A stretch of 64,000 nucleotides of DNA, from positions 17,645,501 through 17,709,500 of the forward strand of contig NC_079881.1 in NCBI RefSeq assembly GCF_029227915.1, read 5' to 3'. The translations under genes were made by a program, and so were the position numbers. This document shows positions 24,601 to 35,700 of this stretch, in pieces. Within the stretch, counting starts at the first letter, position 1. Every line of letters begins with the position of its first letter. The notes under the pieces were generated by a model that was not told where the DNA came from, did no database searches, and worked only from the letters and a program-made list of their open reading frames with translations. Source of the DNA: Hydractinia symbiolongicarpus. Its lineage: Eukaryota > Cnidaria > Hydrozoa > Anthoathecata > Hydractiniidae.

Positions 24601-25223
24601 GGCTTACCAATCTTAGGGATGGCTTGCAAGCTGGCTCCTTTCATAAAACATATAAAGATAACCACCCCTCTGGTAATCTAGACAAAGATTGTGGAGAGTA
24701 ATATTTTTCATGAAGAAAATGATTGCAGTTTGGGTTTTGGCTGACTCTGCCCAACCTCACAGTCACTCCCATCATATCTTTAAAGATTTTTGAATTTTAA
24801 AACATTTTTTTTGCTGGTATCAGTAGTTTTTGTGATGTCATATAAGCAACTGATATGTATTTGTCCAAAATCTACCTCTGCTTAAAATCCATTTACTTTA
24901 GACATTCTTACATTTTTGTATTACATTAATCAAAGTTAAAGTTGCATAAGAATCTTAAATACATGCATATAGCTATGCAATTCAGTAAAGAATAGAGAAA
25001 AGAATCTGGAACCAAGCCGAGTCAATTTAAAAAGGGTCGATCTTTAAGCTATAGAACAATAGGGTTTTTTTTAACAAACTTTTGTGTAACATAAAACTGA
25101 GAGTAAATTAATCTTTATGTATACCTGTACATATTCAGCATCGCTTTGTTCATTTTTTGGCTGAACCATCAATTTTGCTGACATACACTGTTGAAGAACA
25201 GATCGTGCAACAATAGTAGTCAT
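21659..25223 (-). CDS. DTD2: D-aminoacyl-tRNA deacylase 2 (animal-type tRNA deacylase, ATD)
   Basis: This enzyme removes wrongly attached amino acids from tRNA; in animals it is reported to clear L-alanine from mischarged tRNA-Thr. Seven minus-strand exons, all GT-AG and phase-consistent, give 165 residues, close to vertebrate DTD2: 25223-25125 (ATG start, VARSVLQQCMSAKL), 24677-24608 (RGVVIFICFMKGA), 24490-24393, 22784-22747, 22676-22610 (YHGNIDKDVGQELYRSFVQQ), 22258-22204 and 21729-21659 (ends THVIEF then TAA). The two active-site signatures are intact: PQATLGG across exons 3 and 4, and TNGPYTH in the last exon, in place of the SQFTL-type motif of DTD1. No disabling change is seen, so I expect a working cytosolic enzyme. 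The acceptor-like TTATTAG just before the ATG suggests a spliced 5' UTR. Confidence 0.95.
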
Positions 25224-27504
25224 CTAATAATTAATATTATATAATTAACCAATCAACTGGTTATTTATTAAATAGAAAACAAAAGGAGTTTCAAAGAGAA
25301 ACAAGATGCAGGGGCTGCATAAACCTTCTTGCATGTCAATGTCAATTACACATCATTGCAACAATATATATTTTTAATTTATTAACAGAGTCATTTTCAT
25401 AAAACCAAAAAATTTGATTTACAGCTGTTCCTGGCGTGAGGGATATGATGCATGGCTATGAGACTTACTGAGTTTTTCTATTAGACACCTGCATATGAAA
25501 TGTTTAGGTCCCACACCTCTGAGGTGTTTATTTTTCGAAAATATCGCTTAAAAATTCTTATGAAATCCTTATAATGGGGAAATCACTAGGATTATTCTTA
25601 GAACTTGAAAAGTCACATAACAATTCCATTTCGTTGAGAAGAATCATTTCGCAAAAAAATATCTAAAAAAACTTTGGCACTTCACATCAATGAATCATTT
25701 TGCGTTAATTCGTTGTCATTGTTGAACCCAGAGGTCATGGGTTTGAATCCACCAAAGGGCAGTTTTTTTAGAAAAAAAATGCGTAAAAAAGCTTATTGAT
25801 GACATAGTTAGTTAGGAGTAGGAAACCAATACTATCCTTGCAGATAATAAAAAACAGACGTTCAGAGTTCCAGTCTAACATCTTTACAAAAAGAGCCTAA
25901 TTTTATTCTAATTTATGCACTATATACCTATCTTCTTGTTTAAGCATTTTATATGAAATCACCTTAGGATATTGGGTTTCAACAAACACCATCTCCAAAT
26001 TTTATAAAATCTAATACAGAAACTAGATTTTATGGTACAATCATGTGCACAAATTTTTAGCTAATAACAGCCCATAGTAAGGGAGACACCAGTACCTTCT
26101 ATGAATTAATTGTTCGGCGCTGTGACATTTCTATGAGCTGAATTATTCTTTAATGAAATATTTATTTAAATTAAAATGAAATTTGGTATAAATATATTAT
26201 ACTATTTCAGGGTGAAAAAGAATCCAAAACAGCATCAAAAATGCAAAGGGGGCCAACATTAATTTTGATTTTAAGATTTTGATTCAAGACTGTAGTAATA
26301 ACTTATCTCTAAAATTGATTAAAATCCATTAAAATTTCTAATATCTTGTTACTTTCCTCTCTATGGTGTTTACTATTTGCATTTAAAAAGTGAAAAAATC
26401 ACCACTATTTTTAATGAAAACTTCCAATTTTGTGACTATAATTTTTACATTCATACAATCACTTCTTCTTTTTCGCATATTAAATATTACCTACTAAACA
26501 TAAAATTCTAAAATTAATATCTTAAAAATATATCACATCACACATTTTCATTAAAAAATAATAGCAGCTATATTTTTTTGCACACCAAATTACAACGCAA
26601 TGGTATGAAACAAATAAACAACATCATACTTTGTTCTAAAATCATCAAAATGTGATGGTAAAAAGCCTTAACCTTGTATTTTTTCAACATAAGCTTCAGG
26701 GCCAAAGTTTTCTTGCATATCAGTTTAGTATTACATTCGAATACTATAATTTACTTAAATTTCCATAACTGCAAGAAAGTTACTATAATATAATCAGAGA
26801 TCAGTGGTCCTTGCGTACACAGTTTATATCTACCCATTATCGTTTTCACAAAATGACATCACACTATAACATAAAATTTATGGTACTCACATGCAAACTG
26901 CAGCAAAAGAATAGGTTGAAAAAATATGTATTTTGGGACTAAATTTGGGCTTTTAAAGACTAACATTGATACTAGCTATTTTTTTACCATATTCAAAAAA
27001 AATATTTCGAAGTTTGTTTCCCTTTTACATAAATTATATATATATATACATTTTAATTATTATTTTTTTTATAAATTGACATATGATGATGGAGTAATCA
27101 TCTTAGGTGATTTTGTGAAAAATTATGTTTTTTTTTGTGCAAGATGAGATTCAAGGTTTCCACGACATTGACCTTGTGTACAAAGTAATACATGAAACCA
27201 ATCTAGTTGTGAATAGTTCTTAGCTGAAAACCGGCAATGTGTTCATTGATTTAAAAATGGCTGTGCTGCACATTTTTTAACCAAGTTTTGTTTCTACAAA
27301 ATAATGACTTAGGATTCCAAAATACAATAATGGTGTTGCTCGATAACTAAAAAAGATGTATTTTAATCTTTTGGGAACACTTGATTTTTTTTAAAAACAT
27401 TAAATTTGCTTAAATACATCCACACCTTTTAAAGCAGATATGTGGCACACCAACATATTCGTGCAGGGATGATCTTTCACTGTATTTTATTGACAGTGTT
27501 TTAG

Positions 27505-27640
27505 TGGTTATGGCATGGTAGTGTAGTTTAGTTGGCTAATCTTTTTTTACTTTGTGCAGTAGACTGGGGTGTTTCCCCTTGGTAGCAATAAGGGCTATTG
27601 CATGTTACCATAGGTATAGGCAGTTTGTATTTAATATACC
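27505..27640 (+). mobile_element. Degenerate 5' part of the tRNA-SINE family
   Basis: The stretch GTTTAGTTGGCTAATC through ACTTTGTGCAGTAGACTGGG and GGCTATTGCATGTTACCATA aligns by eye with the head of the SINE at 8905-9275 and 28320. The B box is mutated and the 3' body is missing. Confidence 0.6.
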
Positions 27641-28143
27641 AGTTCAAACTGGGCTTGACTGTCATGTGTTCTAGTTTTCGTATTCAGAATACACAGATAG
27701 CATTGGTTACAATAAATAATCTGCGTATAACAAATGAATTCAGGGTGTTATAATATTTGTCTCAAATACATGTTGACCAAAGTGGAGGACAGTCTCCAAT
27801 CTTACTGTAAAACATCTGATTTGAAACAATTAAAACTATGAAGATACTCTAGCTGATCTGAACTATATACACAGCAAACTAACTCTGATTAAGAAATGCA
27901 CGTGTCAGCACAAAAAAGGTTCAGGAGATCTTGTGTTTGGATCAAGGGTTCCCCCAATTGGCAAATTACAGGTCCATATTTTCCAGGGTAGCCATTATGC
28001 TGTATTATAATATGAAATCAGTGGTCACTTTTTGGCTCTTATTATATTGGCATGACTTTAGAATACCCCCTCATTTTAATTTTACAATCAAATTAACATA
28101 CATGACCAATACGTAGGTTCACACATAAAAACAACGCATTGTT

Positions 28144-28192
28144 GAGAGGTAACCTTAAGCTAACTGTTAGGGTTAGCTTGAGGTTACCTCTC
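28144..28192. repeat. Hairpin with a 21-bp stem
   Basis: GAGAGGTAACCTTAAGCTAA.. (28144-28164) pairs with 28172-28192 over 21 positions, one of them a G.U wobble, with a 7-base loop. It stands about 1.6 kb upstream of the RPTOR start codon and directly before the duplicated CACGTG unit. Confidence 0.8.
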
Positions 28193-28193
28193 T

Positions 28194-28310
28194 GTAGGAA
28201 TTTCATTGTCCTGATACAAATAGAATGTGTTGGTCACGTGGGTTACTTTTGTAGGAATTCCATCGTTATAATACATAGCATATGCTGGTCACGTGGGTTA
28301 CCTTTATAGA
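28194..28310 (+). promoter_or_regulatory. Two tandem copies of a unit containing GGTCACGTGGGTTAC
   Basis: A unit of about 56 bp starting GTAGGAATT is repeated twice, each with the E-box CACGTG (28235-28240 and 28290-28295) in identical 15-base context. CACGTG is bound by bHLH-ZIP factors of the USF, Myc and MiT/TFE groups. A regulatory role toward RPTOR or DTD2 is only inferred; the duplication could be part of a transposon. Confidence 0.4.
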
Positions 28311-28319
28311 AAGCCCTAG

Positions 28320-29045
28320 TTTAGTGCACCATAGTTTAGTGGTTATCACTCTCATACTTTGTGCAGGAGACCAGGGTTTCTATTTCCCCACTTGGCGGTG
28401 ATTCAATATGGGCAATTGAATATTACCATAGCCTTGGGTTAACCCAAGCCATGTGAGGGAAATTGGGGAGGTAGCGTACTGTGTGGGCCGTTTGATGTTG
28501 CAGGGAGTTGTCTGGCAGAGCGCTGACACTAATTCGGCGATTCAGTTTAACGTCATAACAATTTCTTTGGAGGTGAAAAGTTTCCGTATTTTAGGAGAAG
28601 AGAGTGCAGAGCTAGGCAGATTTTGAAGTTTTAAGAACAATGTTAGAAAGTTTGAGCAAATATAATTTTTTAAAACAGAATCAAGATAGCTAAGCATCAT
28701 TTGCAGACAGATTTTTATTGTGATTACCTTTCGTTAGCTAATTGTTCTTCCATTTTAACATTTTTTACCATTCTTCTCCCTACGAACTAGGTTTGTTTTC
28801 ACCCAGAGAAAATTTAAAAATGGCTGATGTAGCACAAATTTGATTCGTCAATTAAGCCAAATGTCAATCATCACTACAGCAACAAAGCTGAACCGAATCG
28901 CCGAATTGAGTTTGCGTAGCTCAGGAGAGCATTAAATACTCCATGACTCCCCATCAAAGCCAAGGCCCCTCCTGGAGATAATAGACAGGGTCTATCCCTC
29001 GATATTTTTGAGGCTACCCATGCAAAATATGCATATCTATTTAGG
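28320..29045 (+). mobile_element. Second tRNA-SINE copy, split by a MITE
   Basis: The head and body at 28320-28530 and the 3' body at 28908-29045 match, by eye, the SINE at 8905-9275, including GGGTTAACCCAAGCCATGTG and AGACAGGGT.TATCCCTCGAT. The two halves are separated by a 369-bp insertion with its own inverted ends. The B box is damaged (GGGTTTCTATTTCC). Confidence 0.85.
28531..28907. mobile_element. MITE nested in the SINE, flanked by AATT
   Basis: The insert begins CGGCGATTCAGTTT (28535) and ends with the complement of CGGCGATTCGGTTC (28903), so its ends are inverted repeats with about two mismatches in 14. AATT flanks both sides. The undisturbed SINE copy reads CTAATTGGGTCTGCG at the same point, which supports a target CTAATTGAG with AATT duplicated. 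The superfamily is not clear. No coding capacity is seen. Confidence 0.75.
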
Positions 29046-29749
29046 ATGTCTTACATATTGCATGGAAGTGGGTATTCTAAATAAAGTCACTCTATTCATA
29101 ACCTAGCTAGCTAGCTAATTCACATTTTGCCATAGTATTCCAAAGTTTAGCTCAAATTCCTTAGTTAACAAAAAGGCTAAAATAGGATAGCAACACAAAT
29201 AGCCAACTTTGCTTAGCACTCTTCGGTGAAGGAAAATTAAGAGCAGGAAAGAGAGAGAGGTCTGTGCTGTGCACTTGAGCTACCATATTTGTTTACGATT
29301 TTTTAAGGGGATTGGTGTCGAAGGTTTTTTAGCCTGGTGATTTCTAAAATAACATGCAAACCGTGCAAATTTTCAAAATAACAGCAAATTGAGTGTTTAA
29401 ACTTTTTTTATTTATTAATATGAAAATCAATTTAAAGAACCACCCATTACATATTGTATTTTGTACTCTTTCACACAATTTTATACATCGTCCGCAAAAT
29501 CACATCGTCTGCAAAATATTACACAGGCAAGTTACGATTTCAATCGGAGATAATGCTGTCACAACCATTGCTCAGGACTCACGTGATAGTCCTTCACAAT
29601 ACGGAAAAAGTACAAGAGCATGGAAAATAAAAATGGTAGCGATGTGATCAATGATCGGAATGTGAAAATAACAACAACAATGTTTCATTTTATAAACATA
29701 CAGTAAAGATAAACCTCTAATTTTTAGTTTATAGTTAAGAATCGCCAAA

Positions 29750-32700
29750 ATGTCTGACGAAGAAGCGTTTGATGGCAACGATGATGGGACAGAAGAAGAA
29801 GATGAACTGCTTGATTGGCAATTGCCCTTATGTTTCATGAAAAAACGACACAAAGAAAAAATTGATGGATCAAATTCTCTGCCACAAGCATGGAGAATGA
29901 AGGAAAGAGTAAGCTATTTTTTATTATTAGTTATAATGTATACTTCTCTAACTCTGGTTACTATGATGGCCCCTCCTATGGCTCAACTTCTCTTCTAATT
30001 TAAAACCACTTCTTTTCTATCTATGGTTCTGTTCTGCCCAATCTTGGAACGCGCCCCGTCTTAAGACTGGCCAGGCCAATCTTCCAACAGTGACAAATGG
30101 GTGGCCAGTCTTAAGACTGGACTGCCCAATCTATGGACGTACATGCCCAATCTTAGAACAATTGTGGAAGACAAACAGAACAATAAAATTTTTAGAATTT
30201 ACCTCTTAATAGGAACTTTAAATTGAAACTTTTCTTGGAAAATCAAAAGCCAAAAATTTATATATACCATGTATTTTATGTATAAAAAATTGAAACTACT
30301 CAACCATTTTAGCATAGTCTATAAAGTTTTTCTTCTATAGACTATGATATTACATCTAGCTAACTAATAATATGGTTGAATACGATTTTTCTGATACTTC
30401 ATAAATATAAACATTTTATTTTTAAAATTTAGCCATTACTACAAGCTGTATATAAATGCTAAATGTATAACACATGCTCTACCAGCTACCTAGCTAGCTA
30501 GCTACGATTTTCACTCTGATGTGTCCAAAAACAGGCCGGGTCAATTCAACAGTAGCCAAAATATGATGTTGTGCCTAAGAATGTTTGTTGGGAGTCGCAA
30601 AAAACAGAGCTCATGTGGTGCATCCCTTCCTTAAAACCTAAACGGCGCCAAAGATGGGCCTAACATGGTCTTTTGCCCAATCTTTTGACGCCCTGCCCAG
30701 TCTTAAGACTGGCCGGCCAGTCTTAAGACTGGGCAATTTTATGTCCAAAGATTGAGCAGCGTCCTAAGATTGGGCAGAACAGTTGTATCAGTTCTCTTCT
30801 GAATTTTAGCATTTCTCTTTCTGTATTGTGACACATCTCTTTGCACTTAGCACAATGTTGCACCTAGGAGGTGCTTTTTCATTCAGGGAAAACTTTTAAA
30901 TATGATGTCACAGTAAGAGGGTGCTGATAAGTCGCAAAAGCCTGCATATATACGGGCGAGTTTGGACAACTTTTCAAATAAAATTGGCGGTTGACCCCCG
31001 AAACCGCCCGAACTAGCTTGGAACATTACCAAAATGCAATTCCTTGTAACAAACCATGCAAACGATAGTTGGGAAGGAGGCGCTTGAAGAGAATGGAGTT
31101 AATAAAGTTTATATATAAGTTTTTTATAAAGTAAACTTTATCAAAAACCATCAAAACAGTTCTTTTAAGAACTTTGCTACCACATAGTAAGTTTATTTTA
31201 ATTTTCATAGTTTTTCTGAATCATATTAGTGTGTCTTTTTTTTTTGTGCATTGTTTGGGCTTATGCGGGTTTTTTTGGGCGAATTTAAATGCTTGAATTT
31301 TCTTCAACTTATATTGTTTTAATTTTTTTTGATTATTTTTTTTAGTTATTTCTCCGAAAGAATAGTTTAAATTATAAATTCACAAAAACGCTACTGAACG
31401 GAACATATAGATATTCGCCACATTTTTTTACCAAAATACATAACACACATTTAATATAAAAAACTTGATACTTATGACCTTACTTCACTTAGGTGCTTTA
31501 TTTTTTTTCCTCTCAATAACAATTTCCTTACTCCCTCTAAGGGGCTGTTTTTGAGCCCAGTTGGTGGGCTGACTCATATACTGAGATCTCGCTTGTTCCT
31601 CATTTTCCTCATATTTTTGCTCATCTGTTTATATGGTCAAAAGGGGGTGGCTCGGTAGGCAAGATCTCGTTTTTCAGAGGCAAATTCCCGGTAGGCGGGA
31701 TGAACATTTTCTAATATAAACAATAACAAAACGGGCTCTGCGAGATGATTTATTATGTTCAACTATTTAAAATCTTTTATGAAAAGTATTTCTTTAGTTC
31801 TACATTATTTAATGTTTTCATTGTTCACAGCCCGCCTAACTGAAGTAGTTTTTTTTTTTCATATAAACACAAGCTAAAAGCCAGCCCGGCAAGTGAGCCA
31901 GTTTGTAGAGCCAGCCCCTAAAACACGATTCTGGAGCTCAATTTTTCTTTTTGTGTTGAATGTTATTCTAACCTAATTTTTTACTGATTTTACCAGCATT
32001 TATCAACTTTTTAATCGTTTCAAATTCGTACCACATGCTATTCTAATATAAAAATAAAACGATATGAAATGATTTTTTTTGAAACAATCTCAAAGACGAT
32101 CCCTATTTAGGTGTCAACTACATCGCTTAAATTTTTTAAAGCAAAATATTTTAAAACTTACACTTATGAGGTCGCAGCTTAGTGGTTCTAACTCTCGTAC
32201 TATGCAGTACTGCTTACATGTAACTTTACATGCACACAATAATAATCACCTTAATTTCAGAACTTTCCTTGCCATTGTTAACATTTTGTTAAATACATGA
32301 GCTTTCTTTGCATGTCGAAAATAATAGAGTTCATGTCTCACACACACAAACTTAATTGGCTTAAGACTTGTTGTTTTATTTAATTATTATATTGTTGTGG
32401 GATCAATAAAAGAAAATAGAATTAAATGTGTATATAACAAGTTTTTCCTGTTTCACACGCAGTTGTATGTAAAAAGAAAACACAGTGTACAAAGCCTAAA
32501 AATGTGAAGGTTCTTTATGTATGTATATAGAGGTTGTAAAATTTGCATACATTTAAAGTTACATTTGAGTGGTACTGTAGCCCCGGGTTAACCCCGTCCA
32601 TGTAAAGAAAATTGGAGAGATGACACACTGTGGGCTATTGAATGTTCCAGGGGGGTTGTTCACACATCAAGAAATGTTATGGCCTGCAGTGGCACGCAGT

Positions 32701-35700
32701 TGCATTTTTTGCTACTTCTGTGTCATTGTTTTTTTCATACTGAAGACAAGCTCGGTTTAAACTTGTCTCACACTGGAGACAATTTTAAACCGAGTCTCTG
32801 TGCTAGTCTTAATTTCTTTGTCCGTGATGACCAAAATGATGTTCAAATGAAAATAACTTTTATATTGATTTTATTTTAAATAATCTTCGTAAACACAAGC
32901 TAACTGTTTGTGTTTAAAAATATGTAAATTAAAAGGCAGTTTCGTTCACTAAATTTTTAAAAAAATACATTCAAGAACAAAAATCATAATGTAAAACTTA
33001 CTTCTGTATGAATTCTGTTGATAAAAAAATTAAACTTTCTGCATACTTTTTTTAATTTTATTTTACCACCCACAAGAGTAATTTTAAAAGATTTCTTTTC
33101 ATTAGAAAATTATACATTTTTTACGCATTGCACAGTCTAGAGATTAGTAAAAGAAATCAATATTGTAGATGTGACCAATGTGTTGGAAAATATTTTGGAT
33201 TAATGATAGGTTCAGTCTAGTTTTATTTGTTAACAATGAATTAAATTTTTTTTGGAACCACTAGCTATGCACACCATTCCTAGTGAGGCCTGGTATTGAT
33301 GGATCATGAAAATCATTGCTTTAAATAATATATCATTATTATGAAAGATTTTTTGATCTTTCACTTGTTTTATTTTTCTCCAAAAGACTACAATACCAGC
33401 GCTTAAAGTACCATTTTTAAGCATGATGATTTTAAGGTTGCTACTATCAAATTCTTGCCAACCAGTGTTCAAGCACCCCAGAAATAATCATTTTGGTTCT
33501 ATTGTGAAGAAATGAAAGTCTATTAACATCCTAGCTAATCCACTCACTCCTTACCCAGATAAAGAATTACGTATAGGGTAAGATGTCATCAACATGGCCT
33601 TTTTGTAGTTGTTAACCGCGGATTACAGCTGCCACCAAGTAAAAGTAAAATATTTTTTTAAGAAGTAAAGTTGTTTTCGTATTGCTGTACCAAACAAGCC
33701 AAAGCATTAGTATTCGTAACTGAGAGGTCAAGTAACAAAGTAGTCACAAAAAGTGGATAAGTTAAAATCCATAGTTTAAGAAGATGGTATTTGCAAAATA
33801 TAGTGTCAGTTGCCAGTGTAAGTTGGACTCTGCTTATGTTCTATCTTACTCTCCATGTGTTCTCCAAATAGACATTGATGGTAAAGGTTGATATACATTC
33901 AACTTCCTTTGGCTGTTGTAGATCCCAGCTGCAGTTTTGTAACCCATGTCAGCAAAGTTAAATGAATCCTAAGTTGAAAAATGATTTATTGTTTGTCTAA
34001 AAAAGTAATTGTTTAAGAAGCTCTTTTAGAAAACTGCATTATGTAGATTTTAGGCCTATCAATAAGGGGAGAGCAATTGCTCAATTCTGAGAAATAAGAA
34101 AGTAGCTGAGCCATTAATTGCTCTTCCACTTCCAAAAATGGTTTTTCTGGCTACGCAATATCATTCATCTCAAATAGAAATCTATGTTCTCTTTCTTATT
34201 ATTTACAGTAAAAAAGAACCAAAATATATAAAAATAAAATAGATAAAAAAGACTTTGTAAGGGACTGTCTCAATTTATTAAATCTTTCGTATCATTTTAT
34301 TTTTAATACGAACTTTTCCGTATCATCAAAATTACAAGTTCGTATAAAGTTCGTATTATTTAAAATAAACTTTGTGTGTAGTTCGTATCATTTTTAAAGA
34401 AGTTCGTATAATAATTTGCTAATACGAAGCTCGTTTATTATAATTGGACTATTATCTATAGTCTTTATATTGAATTTTTTTCAACAATTATAAAGTTCGT
34501 TTCATTATATGAACTTCGTTTATTTTAATTGGATTTATTATCTAAGATCTTTAGGGATAGTCTCCACAGCATCGTAGAAAGCGAAAAGATCACCGTAGAT
34601 CGTTTAAAAATCATGAAAACAGGATCGTAGAAAAGGAAAAGATCGCCGTAGATTGTTTAAAAATCATAAAAACGGCATCGTAGAAAACGAAAAGATTGCC
34701 GTAGATCGTTTAAAAATCATGAAAGGGGGATCGTAGAAAACGAAAAGATCACCGTACATCGTTTAAAAATCATGAAAACAGGATCATGGAAAACGAAAAG
34801 ATCATCGTATATCGTTTCGAAATCATAAAAACGGCATCGTAGAAAACAAAAGATTGCCGTAGATCGTTTAAAAATCATTAAAACGGGATCGTAGAAAACG
34901 AAAAGATCACTGTATATCCTTTAAAAATCATAAAAACGGCATCATAGAAGCTAAGAGATCGCCGTAGATCGTTTAAAAATCATGAAAACAGGATCGTAGA
35001 AAACGAAAAGATCGCTGTACATCGTTTAAAAATCATGAAAACAGGACCGTAGAAAAAAAAAAGATCGCGGTATATCGTTTAGAAATCATAAAACGGGATC
35101 GTAGAAAACGAAAAGATAGCTGTAGATCGTTTAAAAATTATAAAAACGGGATTGTAGAAAATGAAAAGATTGCGGTTAGATTTTTATTTCTGGTTTTTTG
35201 TAAAGTTTGTATCATTTCTTTTCGTATTTTAAAAAAAATTCGTTTAATTCTTTTGTTGAATTTCCGCGCCCGAAGGCGTAGGAAATTCTTTAAAACCGTC
35301 GTTTTTTTATTTCGGAGCATTTTTTGAGAAAAAATCGACCCTGGGATTTCACGTTGGTCCGTTACAGATGTAAACTTCGTACCCAAGCTCCTTAACTACT
35401 GGGAAGTCTAGTATTGACGCTTCAGGCCAAAATTTGTATTTGTTTTCGACAAAATTTGGCACAGTTAACAAAAAAGTATGCTGAACATAATGGTGACATA
35501 ATAATTTTGATTTTTGTCACCTAAATATCATTTTAGGCCAAAATTGGTCCAAAAATTAAAACTACTTTATTTTTAACAAAATTTGGCACAGTAAACAATT
35601 AAAGTATGCTGAACATGATGGTGACATGAAAATTTTGATTTCTTCTTGCCTAAATGTCATTTCAAGCCAAAATTTATCCAAAAATTAAAACTGCTTTATT

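Larger units (their letters stand above)
25224..29749. other. Intergenic region between divergent DTD2 and RPTOR
   Basis: The upstream regions of both genes share these 4.5 kb. No further coding exon was supported. Repeats and a hairpin in its right half are listed separately. Promoter elements cannot be located from the sequence alone. Confidence 0.5.
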
